A stretch of DNA of 9,415 nucleotides, taken from positions 1 through 9,415 of the forward strand of contig CAKTMK010000055.1 of the NCBI GenBank assembly GCA_934574045.1, in the 5' to 3' direction. Each line of letters begins with the position of its first letter. Position 1 is the stretch's first letter. Below the pieces are notes generated by a model. The model searched no databases. It had not been told where the DNA came from and worked only from the letters and a program-made list of their open reading frames with translations. Below, in pieces: positions 1 to 6,542 of the stretch. Position numbers and translations under genes: made by a program. The DNA comes from an uncultured Oscillibacter sp. GTDB lineage: Bacteria; Bacillota; Clostridia; Oscillospirales; Oscillospiraceae.

Positions 1-3000
1 GAGAACGTGCCGCCCTCGTCGGTCAGGCCCGCGGCCTTCAGGGTCTTGCCCGCGGCCGTGATCTTGGTATAGGCGGGCTTGCCGGTGGGCACAGCCTTTT
101 CAATGGTGATGCCCGCCGTTCCGGTGACCTCGGCGTAAACGCCGTCATCCGGGGTAAACTTCCATCCCGCCTGATATGTGCCGGCGCCGGGCGTGATCGT
201 TCCGTCCGCCCACGCGAACGTGCCGGGAACGTCCGCGCCGTTGTACTTCATCGTGCCGGAGAGGGCGATGGTGCTCAGGGCGTCGCCGTAGGTCAGCGTC
301 GTTTTGCTCAGCACCGGCTCGCCGGTGGGGACGCGCTGGTTGGCGGCGCTGACGTTGAGGGTCAGGGCAAATTCCCTGTAGTTTCCGGTGGTGACCGTCA
401 CCGTCACCGTGCCGACATGGCCCGTCGTGGTGACGCTGTTCGCCAGAATGGGCAGGGTCAGCACGCCGTCACTCATGGTTGCGTTGAAGTCGTAGTAGCC
501 GGGGTCGAACTGAACGCCCGGCAGGTCGCCGTAAGTGACGCCGCCGTAGGACTTCGTCCCGTCCAGCTTGGGCAGGAGGGTCTTGAAGTCGAAGGTGTAC
601 TCCCTCGCAAGGCCGTTCACGACGGTCAGCGTGCCGTCCTGCACGGCGGGAGCGGCGGCCTGAGTGATCGAAGCCGCCGTCTCGCAGTCCGCACTGGTCA
701 GCTCGTAGTTCTTCGCCGCGGTGGTGTCCAGCAGCGTCACGGTGAAGGTGACGGTGTCGGCGTCGGCTGCGTTGGGGCTGTTGAACTTGGCCCCGGTGAC
801 CTCGTAATCCGTGCCGAGGGTCAGCGCATCGCTTCCCTTCTGGCCCGTAAAGGTCACGCCGGTGATAACGGCGTCCGCCGTGCCGTCATAGGTCTTAGAT
901 GCCACCGCCGCGCCGGAGACGGTCAGCTTCGCGGGGATGATCTCCCATGTCCCGGATACCTTGCCGGTGTAGTTGTTGCCGATCCCTTCAATGGTCACGG
1001 TGTATTCGCCCACGTTGACAGCGGTGGTAGTGCCGGTGATTCGATAGTCCTGATCTTTCTTCATTTGGGGAGCGCCGTTTGGTCCCGTAGGATAAATGCC
1101 CGTCCAATCTTCCTCCCCGGCGTACGTTATCTTGGGGCTTGAAAAGCCAACCCCATGGTTACCATCTCCGAGATTTATAGGCTCGATGGTAAACTGCGCG
1201 AGGGCGGTATAGATAGCATCCGTTGTCTCGCACGTCACGGTAACGGTGTACGCACCCGCCTGCGTGGGCTTTTCGGCGGTGGCGGCGTAGCCGGTACCAT
1301 TGCGGAGCGTGCCGGCGTAGGTAACAGTCTCCGTCGAGCCGCCGGGCGCGGTGTAGACCGGATCGGGCAACGCGGCCTGACCGCCGTTGTAGATCATGTC
1401 CTCCTGCGTCACGCCGCCCGGAAGGGCTTCGGCCGCCTTATTGGTGACGGTCACGGCGATGTTCTCTGACTTTTCATTGTAGTTGTCAGTCTCAGCCGCA
1501 GTGACCTTGATGGTGAATACGTTCTCCCCCGCCGCAACGGCGGTCGAAACAGTCAGCCGATTATTCTCCAGCGTGACGCCGGAAACGGTATTATCCGGCA
1601 GCGCATAGGAGAGCGCGCCCACGTTCGTGTCGCCGCCCACGCCGGTAACGGCGGCCCAGCCGCTGACATCCACCGCCACGCCGTTGTTCGTGACGGTATT
1701 CTTCGTGATCGTGATGGTCTGCTGAGCCTTGGCAACGGAGAACGTCCAGCCGCTGTCGGTCAAGCTATCTGCGGCGCTGTAATTCGTACCGTCCTCCACG
1801 GAGATCTGAACGGAGTAAGTCCCTGCGCCGGTAACGCTCTCGGTGGGAGTTCCCGTACCGTCCTTGAGATAGAACACGTGGATCGTGCCCACGCCGGTTT
1901 TGGCAGAGCTGACCGGAGAAGCGATCTCCTGCGCCTCGCCGGTATAGGTCAGGCCAGTGGGCGCGGTAAAGCTGAAATCACTTGCCTTGAGTTCAGCCTT
2001 CACGATCGTATACTCCACGCTGGCAGTCTCCTCGCCCAGCGGGAAGCTGGCGGTGTAGTCGCCCGCGTCGGTAGGCTTGCCGGTGATGGTCTTGCCGTCC
2101 TTCGTATAGCTAATGGAAATGCTATCGGGATCGGGCAGACCGTCGGGCCGGGCCGTCACGTCCGATGCCAGAGTAAACGTCACCTTGGCCGCCTTGGCCG
2201 TGCCGTCGTAGGTCAAATTATCACCCAACGGAGCAATGGTATAGGCGCCCGCAGTACCGTCGGTCAGCGGGCAGTTTTCATTCGTGCAGACGGCGGTGAT
2301 GGTGTCCGTGGCCCCGGACTTGGGCGTATAGCTCCACTGATGCTGGTGCTTGCTGAGATACAGAGCATCGCCGTCCTTGGTGATGGCAAAGCCTTGATCG
2401 GTCACGTCCGGCGTGAAGACCGCGGCGCAATTCTCGCTGTTGCTTGCGCCGGCGGCGATCTGGACCGGGTTCTCGGCGTCGGGCGCGGTCGCCGTGGTCA
2501 CGCCGATACTCGCGCCGCTCACGCCGGTGTAGAACTCTCCGCCGATGGTGACGGTCATTCTGTCGGGCAGATAGACGTTGTTCGCGGTCCCGCCTACATA
2601 GAGGATCCCGTTCCCCATTTTGCCGCCTTGCACATTACTATCGACCTTCGCAGAACCGGATACTGTGAACGTACCGCTGCTGACGCATACACCGCCGCCG
2701 TTCCCGCCAGCGTTGTTGCCGTAGACCCGTCCAGTCATGGTAAAGTCGCCGGTATTATGCACGCCGCCGCCGTTCCCGCCAGCGCTGTTGCCTTTGATCC
2801 CTTGGTTATACAGGTAAAAGTGTCCGCTGTTGTTCACGCCGCCGCCGTTCTGGGCGGCAGTGTTGCTCTTGATCTCGCCGCCGTACATCTTAAAGGTGCC
2901 TTCATTGTTCACGCCGCCGTTATTATTGGCAATGCTGCCGCCGTACATAGCAAAGCTGCCGGCACCCTCAACCGACACGCCGCGGCCGCTCGCCCCCTCG

Positions 3001-5846
3001 GCATGGGTGATCGCGCCAAAGCTGGCCGTGTCGGCATGATAGCCCATGCAGTCGACCAGCGTAAAGGCCGCGCTAACATCAATGACAGCGCCGCTCCCCT
3101 GATACGTGATCGTCTTGCTGTTCAGGCAGAGCACTGTACCGTCTTCGGGCTTCCATGCCGCGGTCAGCGTCACGTTTTCAGTCAGGTACCACTTTCCGGT
3201 CTTGTCGGGCAGGGAATCTGCCGCTGTCCACGGCGTGAAGATCTCTTTGTCGGTCTCACTGTGACCGCCGACCGTGGAGCAGAAAGACTTGTTGCCTCTG
3301 CTAGTGTCGCAGAGATAGTGTTCGTGCAGTTCGCCCTGCACAAAGAGGACGCTGTTGTCCGCCTGTTTCTTCTCATAGCCCGCGTCGCTGCTGAAATAGT
3401 ACATGTCATTCTTCAGCGTATAGCCGTCCGCGCCCTTGGCGACGGCGACATAGCCGCCGTCAGCAAGCGCCGTCTCCGTGGTCACGCCGATGCTGTTTTC
3501 CTTGCCGCTCAGTGCGCCGCCGATGGCGACGGTCTTTCCGTTGGGCAGATAGGCATTGTTCGTGGTCCCGCCGGTGTAGACCGCCGCGCCCTCCGCTTTT
3601 GTGCCGCCTTGCACATTGTCCTTGATCTGCACATTGCCGGACACTTTGAACGCGCCGTTTACAAACACGCCGCCGCCGTTTTCAGCAGCGTTGTTGCCGG
3701 TGATGGTCCCGCCGGTCATGGTGAAGCTGCCGTTGTATATGTATACGCCGCCGCCCTTCCCGGCAGCATTGTTGCCGGAGATGTCGCCGCCGGACAGATT
3801 GAAGGTTCTGCCGCTGCCCACAAACACGCCGCCGCCGTTAGTAGCATCGACGGTATTGCCGCTGACGGCTCCGCCGTGCATGGTAAAGGTGCCTTTGTTC
3901 TCCAAGCCGCTGGTACTCATAAATACGCCGTGGCCGGTATTGCCGGAGATCGTGCCGCCGTACATGGTAAAATCGCCGCTGCTGCTGCCCATAAACACGC
4001 CGCCGCCGTTGTCACCGGCGGTATTGCCGCTAATGGCGCCGCCGTACATGGTAAAAACGCCGTCGCTGCCCATAGACACGCCGTTTCCTGCCTTTTCGCC
4101 TGCGTGGGTGACCTTGCCGAACGTCCCGCCCAAACCCTTACAGTCGGTCAGGGTAAAGGCCCCGGTCAACTCGATCACGGCCGTATCCCCGCTCTGGATA
4201 ACGTCATAGCCGTTGAGGTCGAGGACGATGCAGTCGGCGGGCGTCCAGCTGCCCTGCGTCAGCCGGATGTCCTGCGTCAGGTAGTAGTACGCAGGGGTCT
4301 CCGCGGTTCCAGCCGCCGCATTCCGCAGCTCGGTTTCCGTGCCGATGGGCGTCCATGATGTCACACTAGCCCCGTGGCTGGAGCAGCTTGCATCGCCGCA
4401 GATGGGGTGGCCGGCGTGGGCCAGCTCGCCGTTGACCAGCATGATCTTCTCTCCCTGCCGCCGCAGGTTGTAGCTCTCGTCGGAAGTAAAGTACTGCATG
4501 CTGTCGCCGGTCGCGCCGGAGCTGACGATGGCAGTACTTTCGCCCGTACCCAGCTCATCGCGCGAGGTCACGCCGATGGACGCGCCCGCGGTCAGGCCCT
4601 CCTCGCCGATGGCGATGCGCCCATAGCCATTCGCAAGGCAGACGTTGTTTGCCGCTTCACCCTTTTTATTGTTGATGATCTTCGCGCTGCCGGAAAGGGT
4701 CATGGGGCTGCCGCCAAACACGCCGCCGCCGTTGTCGCTGGCCGAGTTTCCGGAGATCTCGCCGCCGGTCATGGTGAACTTATAGCTTTCCAGAGTTGAA
4801 ACAGAAATGCCGCCGCCAAGAACATTGGCATGATTGCCGCTGATCGTGCCGCCGGTCATGGTGAAGTTGGATCTGAACACATACACGCCGCCACCGTTGC
4901 CCACCACGCTATGGCTAGCTGTGTTGTTGGTAATCTCGCCGCCGGTCATGGTGAAGGTACAGTAGTCGGACAAATGCACGCCGCCGCCGGACGCCGCTGT
5001 ATTGTCGGTGATCGTTCCGCCGTTCATGGTAAAGGTACCGCCGCTCATGCCGGTGCGGAGACCGCCCTCCACGTACACGCCGCCGCCCTCTTCATTCCCG
5101 GTTTGAGAGGCGGTATTTCCGCTGATCGTGCCGCCGTTCATGGTGAAAGCGGCAGCGGACGTGTTATTGGAACCTGCGCCCTTCACATACACGCCGCGGC
5201 CGGTCTTTCCGTTTGCGTGGGTGATTGTGCCGCCGCCGTCAGCCGCGCCGTCGTTCAGAGTCAGGGACGCGCCGTTGGCGATCTGAATGGCGCTGCCGCT
5301 AAAGTTCGCCGTGATCGTCTGACCGTTCAGGTCCAGCGTCACGGACACGTCCTCAGGAATGGTGAGCATACTGTTCAGGGTGATCGCTGCCGTCAGCTTG
5401 ATGACCGCGCCGTTCTGCGCGACCGCGCTTCTCAGAGTGCTCTCGTCTCCCGCTGTTGTCTCGGTCCCCGCCTGCACCGCCGGGACATTTGCCGCCGCCA
5501 GCAGGGCAGGCTCCGCCGCCGGAGCCGCCGCGGGCTGCTCCGGTCCTTCCTCGGTGGGCTGGGTCTCCTGCTCTTCAGAAGCAGGCGCTTCCTGTTCCTC
5601 AGACACAGGCGCTTCCCGCTCTTCAGAGACAGGCTGTTCCTCCTGCTCCTCAGAAACGGGCTGTTCCTCTTCCTCAGAAGCAGGCTCCTCCTCTCCGGAC
5701 GCGGGCGCGTCCTGCCCCTCGGAGACGGTCTGCTCCTGCGCCGCTGCCTGCTCAGGCGCGTCCCCGGTGTCCAGCGCCGCCGCAGGCGTCAGCGCCGTCA
5801 GGCACATGGTCAGCGCGAGAAGCAGGCTCAAGGCTTTCTTCTTCAT
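1..5846 (-). CDS. Giant secreted beta-helix / MBG-domain surface protein, 3' end outside window
   Basis: This is an open frame of 1948 codons, checked codon by codon without a stop, that leaves the window at base 1. The start is ATG at 5846-5844, with GGGAGG 8 nt upstream. Residues 1-24 are a signal peptide (three lysines, Leu-rich core, ending TPAAA). Residues 30-128 are an acidic Pro/Glu linker with PVSEEQE-like repeats. Three right-handed beta-helix modules follow, at about 130-470, 492-840 and 863-1165. Each opens with a strand like LDLNGQTI (171-178) and continues with rungs such as FTMNGGTISGNTA...GGGVYV. Joints between them carry Cys/His: HPICGDASC (480-488), HEHYLC...C...H (841-862) and HQHQWSY...C..ENC (1167-1192). 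From about 1210 on there are MBG/YDG-type and Ig-like domains (NLTYDGTAKA, SKTYDGTADA at 1650, repeated DAGxYT). The domain names rest on motif recognition. A cell-wall anchor such as SLH repeats probably lies beyond the window. The likely role is an adhesin or surface-layer protein; the ligand is unknown. Confidence 0.93.
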   Translation of the reverse strand, partial: MKKKALSLLLALTMCLTALTPAAALDTGDAPEQAAAQEQTVSEGQDAPASGEEEPASEEEEQPVSEEQEEQPVSEEREAPVSEEQEAPASEEQETQPTEEGPEQPAAAPAAEPALLAAANVPAVQAGTETTAGDESTLRSAVAQNGAVIKLTAAITLNSMLTIPEDVSVTLDLNGQTITANFSGSAIQIANGASLTLNDGAADGGGTITHANGKTGRGVYVKGAGSNNTSAAAFTMNGGTISGNTASQTGNEEGGGVYVEGGLRTGMSGGTFTMNGGTITDNTAASGGGVHLSDYCTFTMTGGEITNNTASHSVVGNGGGVYVFRSNFTMTGGTISGNHANVLGGGISVSTLESYKFTMTGGEISGNSASDNGGGVFGGSPMTLSGSAKIINNKKGEAANNVCLANGYGRIAIGEEGLTAGASIGVTSRDELGTGESTAIVSSGATGDSMQYFTSDESYNLRRQGEKIMLVNGELAHAGHPICGDASCSSHGASVTSWTPIGTETELRNAAAGTAETPAYYYLTQDIRLTQGSWTPADCIVLDLNGYDVIQSGDTAVIELTGAFTLTDCKGLGGTFGKVTHAGEKAGNGVSMGSDGVFTMYGGAISGNTAGDNGGGVFMGSSSGDFTMYGGTISGNTGHGVFMSTSGLENKGTFTMHGGAVSGNTVDATNGGGVFVGSGRTFNLSGGDISGNNAAGKGGGVYIYNGSFTMTGGTITGNNAAENGGGVFVNGAFKVSGNVQIKDNVQGGTKAEGAAVYTGGTTNNAYLPNGKTVAIGGALSGKENSIGVTTETALADGGYVAVAKGADGYTLKNDMYYFSSDAGYEKKQADNSVLFVQGELHEHYLCDTSRGNKSFCSTVGGHSETDKEIFTPWTAADSLPDKTGKWYLTENVTLTAAWKPEDGTVLCLNSKTITYQGSGAVIDVSAAFTLVDCMGYHADTASFGAITHAEGASGRGVSVEGAGSFAMYGGSIANNNGGVNNEGTFKMYGGEIKSNTAAQNGGGVNNSGHFYLYNQGIKGNSAGGNGGGVHNTGDFTMTGRVYGNNAGGNGGGVCVSSGTFTVSGSAKVDSNVQGGKMGNGILYVGGTANNVYLPDRMTVTIGGEFYTGVSGASIGVTTATAPDAENPVQIAAGASNSENCAAVFTPDVTDQGFAITKDGDALYLSKHQHQWSYTPKSGATDTITAVCTNENCPLTDGTAGAYTIAPLGDNLTYDGTAKAAKVTFTLASDVTARPDGLPDPDSISISYTKDGKTITGKPTDAGDYTASFPLGEETASVEYTIVKAELKASDFSFTAPTGLTYTGEAQEIASPVSSAKTGVGTIHVFYLKDGTGTPTESVTGAGTYSVQISVEDGTNYSAADSLTDSGWTFSVAKAQQTITITKNTVTNNGVAVDVSGWAAVTGVGGDTNVGALSYALPDNTVSGVTLENNRLTVSTAVAAGENVFTIKVTAAETDNYNEKSENIAVTVTNKAAEALPGGVTQEDMIYNGGQAALPDPVYTAPGGSTETVTYAGTLRNGTGYAATAEKPTQAGAYTVTVTCETTDAIYTALAQFTIEPINLGDGNHGVGFSSPKITYAGEEDWTGIYPTGPNGAPQMKKDQDYRITGTTTAVNVGEYTVTIEGIGNNYTGKVSGTWEIIPAKLTVSGAAVASKTYDGTADAVITGVTFTGQKGSDALTLGTDYEVTGAKFNSPNAADADTVTFTVTLLDTTAAKNYELTSADCETAASITQAAAPAVQDGTLTVVNGLAREYTFDFKTLLPKLDGTKSYGGVTYGDLPGVQFDPGYYDFNATMSDGVLTLPILANSVTTTGHVGTVTVTVTTGNYREFALTLNVSAANQRVPTGEPVLSKTTLTYGDALSTIALSGTMKYNGADVPGTFAWADGTITPGAGTYQAGWKFTPDDGVYAEVTGTAGITIEKAVPTGKPAYTKITAAGKTLKAAGLTDEGGTF

Positions 5847-5894
5847 GGCTCGTTCCTCCCATATGTTCAAGTTTCATTTGCACGCAGAGATCTT

Positions 5895-5936
5895 GTCCTC
5901 CGTATTTCATACGGAGGACAGGGGGGTACCCCCCTG
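5895..5936 (-). promoter_or_regulatory. Double hairpin in the leader of the giant surface-protein gene
   Basis: Two perfect inverted repeats abut and share base 5919. One is an 18-bp palindrome, CAGGGGGGTACCCCCCTG (5919-5936). The other is an 11-bp stem GTCCTCCGTAT/ATACGGAGGAC with a 3-nt loop (5895-5905 and 5909-5919). They lie about 50 nt upstream of the surface-protein start, inside its predicted 5' leader. Neither has a T-run on the minus strand, so a simple terminator is unlikely. The second hairpin contains both GGAGGA and its complement, which resembles the gene's own ribosome binding site. RNA stabilisation or translational control is possible; the function is inference. Confidence 0.6.
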
Positions 5937-6005
5937 CTGGCAGGCCGCCGGCCGGTTACACATTTCCGTGCCGGACGCAGCTTCGCCTTTATTATGTACA
6001 GAATC

Positions 6006-6036
6006 ATTATACACCGTACATCTGCGTACGATACAA
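6006..6036 (-). promoter_or_regulatory. Putative sigma-A promoter of the giant surface-protein gene
   Basis: On the minus strand a perfect TATAAT -10 (6011-6006) has TTGTAT (6036-6031) upstream with a long 19-bp spacer. The predicted start is near 5999, which gives a leader of about 150 nt before the ATG at 5846. The -10 is strong. The -35 is imperfect and its spacing is not optimal, so an activator may be involved. Confidence 0.55.
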
Positions 6037-6113
6037 TCCCCTTTTTGCATTTTCGGCAAAATTTTATCGGGAGCGATTTGGGCAGTTCGCTGAAGTGCTT
6101 TCGAGGATACGGC

Positions 6114-6145
6114 AAAAACAGCGGGCTGGCAGGCCCGCTGTTTTT
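6114..6145 (-). terminator. Bidirectional intrinsic terminator, copy A
   Basis: A perfect 13-bp stem AAAAACAGCGGGC/GCCCGCTGTTTTT with a 6-nt loop TGGCAG. A and T tracts flank the GC core, so either strand gives a GC hairpin followed by five U. On the minus strand it would stop CorC-type read-through before the surface-protein promoter at 6036. The same hairpin recurs three times upstream of copy B. Confidence 0.8.
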
Positions 6146-6204
6146 ATCGCCGTGACGGTGCAAAAGCGCCGAAGCGCCGCCAGTGGCGGAGCCGTCGAAA
6201 CGGC

Positions 6205-6233
6205 TTGCTTTCCACCGCAAGCTGTGATATATT
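6205..6233 (+). promoter_or_regulatory. Promoter of the small peptide gene, copy A
   Basis: TTGCTT (6205-6210), a 17-bp spacer, then TATATT (6228-6233) preceded by TGA, which makes an extended -10 (TGnTATATT). The predicted start is near 6240, giving a leader of about 50 nt before the peptide ATG. Copy B has identical hexamers and spacing although bases in the spacer differ, so the promoter elements look maintained. Confidence 0.65.
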
Positions 6234-6271
6234 CAACTCGGCGCTGCACAACGGCAGGCGGTTGGTCACAC

Positions 6272-6285
6272 CCTCCGAAAGGAGG
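6272..6285 (+). promoter_or_regulatory. Shine-Dalgarno sequestering hairpin, copy A
   Basis: CCTCC (6272-6276), a GAAA tetraloop and GGAGG (6281-6285) form a stem that hides the Shine-Dalgarno core. The ribosome site AAAGGAGGTGA is a near-perfect anti-16S match, 7 nt from the ATG. A CA/TG extension across a one-base bulge lengthens the stem. A very strong but hidden ribosome site is typical of type I toxin mRNAs. Confidence 0.65.
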
Positions 6286-6292
6286 TGAGGCC

Positions 6293-6370
6293 ATGCGGAT
6301 TACGTTACATATCGGGCCTTTCACGGTCACGATCATCGTAAAAAGCAGAAACCGCCACTCGGCCAAGTGA
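6293..6370 (+). CDS. 25-residue hydrophobic cationic peptide, candidate type I toxin, copy A
   Basis: The ORF runs from ATG at 6293 to TGA at 6368-6370. The product starts MRITLHIGPFTVTIIV, rich in beta-branched hydrophobic residues, and ends with a basic tail KSRNRHSAK. The start is set by AAAGGAGGTGA 7 nt upstream and by a promoter that begins transcription inside the longer in-frame ORF. The copy at 8596 encodes the identical peptide with three synonymous changes (Leu5, Ile14, Ser23). No other gene follows on this strand, so it is a stand-alone small gene and not an operon leader. A convergent antisense RNA overlaps its last 10 codons and its 3' UTR. I do not recognise the peptide as a named toxin family. 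The 14-residue hydrophobic stretch is short for a membrane span, so membrane action is inference. A secreted or regulatory peptide is possible. Confidence 0.7.
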   Translation: MRITLHIGPFTVTIIVKSRNRHSAK

Positions 6371-6377
6371 CGGTTTC
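6348..6377 (-). terminator. Intrinsic terminator of the antisense RNA, overlapping the peptide stop codon, copy A
   Basis: The 12-bp stem arms are 6348-6359 and 6366-6377 with a 6-nt loop. On the minus strand the stem is followed, after TGC, by five T (6344-6340). In the antisense RNA the stem is fully paired with one G-U. In the plus-strand mRNA the same position is a C-A mismatch, because A6370 is the last base of the TGA stop. The hairpin therefore looks tuned for the antisense transcript. Confidence 0.7.
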
Positions 6378-6412
6378 TAAAGCTTCGCTTTAGGGGTTTC
6401 GTTTCACGATTA

Positions 6413-6441
6413 GGGCCAACCGCTTGTCGCAGCGCCCTTTT
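6413..6441 (+). terminator. Putative terminator of the peptide mRNA, copy A
   Basis: An imperfect stem-loop (GGG with CCC, and CGCT with AGCG around loop TGTCGC) is followed by TTTT at 6438-6441. It would end the peptide mRNA almost exactly where the antisense RNA begins (6443), so the mRNA would be about 200 nt. The stem has an internal bulge, so strength is uncertain. Confidence 0.45.
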
Positions 6442-6449
6442 CTACATTT

Positions 6450-6478
6450 ATTATAGCGGTCTCCGGCCGCCTTGTCAA
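6450..6478 (-). promoter_or_regulatory. Perfect consensus promoter of the antisense RNA, copy A
   Basis: On the minus strand TTGACA (6478-6473), exactly 17 bp, then TATAAT (6455-6450). It is a perfect sigma-A consensus at optimal spacing and points against the small peptide ORF. The spacer and both hexamers are unchanged in copy B. It is clearly stronger on paper than the opposing peptide promoter, as expected when an unstable antisense RNA must be in excess. Confidence 0.85.
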
Positions 6479-6482
6479 CCCC

Positions 6483-6513
6483 GCCCCGAGCCGCTCATGG
6501 TCCGGGGCATTTT
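6483..6513 (+). terminator. GC hairpin with T-run at the module end, copy A
   Basis: GCCCCG (6483-6488) pairs with CGGGGC (6503-6508), with ACC/GGT-type inner pairing, followed by ATTTT. It could be a second plus-strand terminator immediately behind the antisense promoter. In copy B the stem is extended by one pair. The minus strand has no T-run, so it would not stop CorC-type transcription. Confidence 0.5.
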
Positions 6514-6542
6514 CGCGTCCCGGCGGTCCGGTATGTAGCCCC

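Larger units (their letters stand above)
6340..6443 (-). ncRNA. Predicted antisense RNA (antitoxin candidate), copy A
   Basis: A perfect consensus promoter at 6478-6450 predicts a start at A6443. An intrinsic terminator ends it at the TTTTT of 6344-6340, giving about 104 nt. The RNA is complementary to the last 10 codons, the stop codon and the whole 3' UTR of the 25-residue ORF. Its 5' part can fold into a GGGC...GCCC stem-loop (6437-6413), its middle into CTAAAGC-GAA-GCTTTAG, and its 3' end is the terminator stem. This convergent 3'-overlap layout matches known Firmicutes type I antitoxins such as RatA. Transcription itself is predicted, not observed. Confidence 0.65.
6098..6522. repeat. 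Duplicated 425-bp module, copy A
   Basis: This stretch matches 8401-8821 in the same orientation. The offset is a constant 2303 bases from the left edge through the small ORF and 2299 after a 4-nt length difference in a variable segment. It contains a terminator-like hairpin, a plus-strand promoter, a sequestered ribosome binding site, a 25-codon ORF, an antisense promoter facing it and several hairpins. Similarity stops just after TCCCG at 6522. No transposase, target-site duplication or terminal inverted repeat is visible. It sits between the end of the CorC-type gene and the promoter of the giant surface-protein gene. Confidence 0.9.

Noticed and set aside
1878..4358. 826-codon plus-strand ORF and its neighbours at 417-1142, 4374-4799 and 4830-6155
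   Set aside because: They are in exact codon-phase opposition to the giant minus-strand gene. Repeated GCC/GTC-type triplets and near absence of TTA, CTA and TCA in that gene keep the opposite frame open. The products are Ala/His/Gly repeats without domains or ribosome sites.
5796..5846. Lipoprotein signal in the giant surface protein (Cys15)
   Set aside because: The bases around Cys15 give LTMC, with Met at the position before Cys, which does not fit a lipobox. TPAAA at 20-24 fits signal peptidase I.
5456..6370. 304-codon plus-strand ORF ending in the peptide of copy A
   Set aside because: Its first part is antisense to the surface-protein gene and its leader. The peptide promoter and ribosome site lie inside it, so only the last 25 codons are supported.
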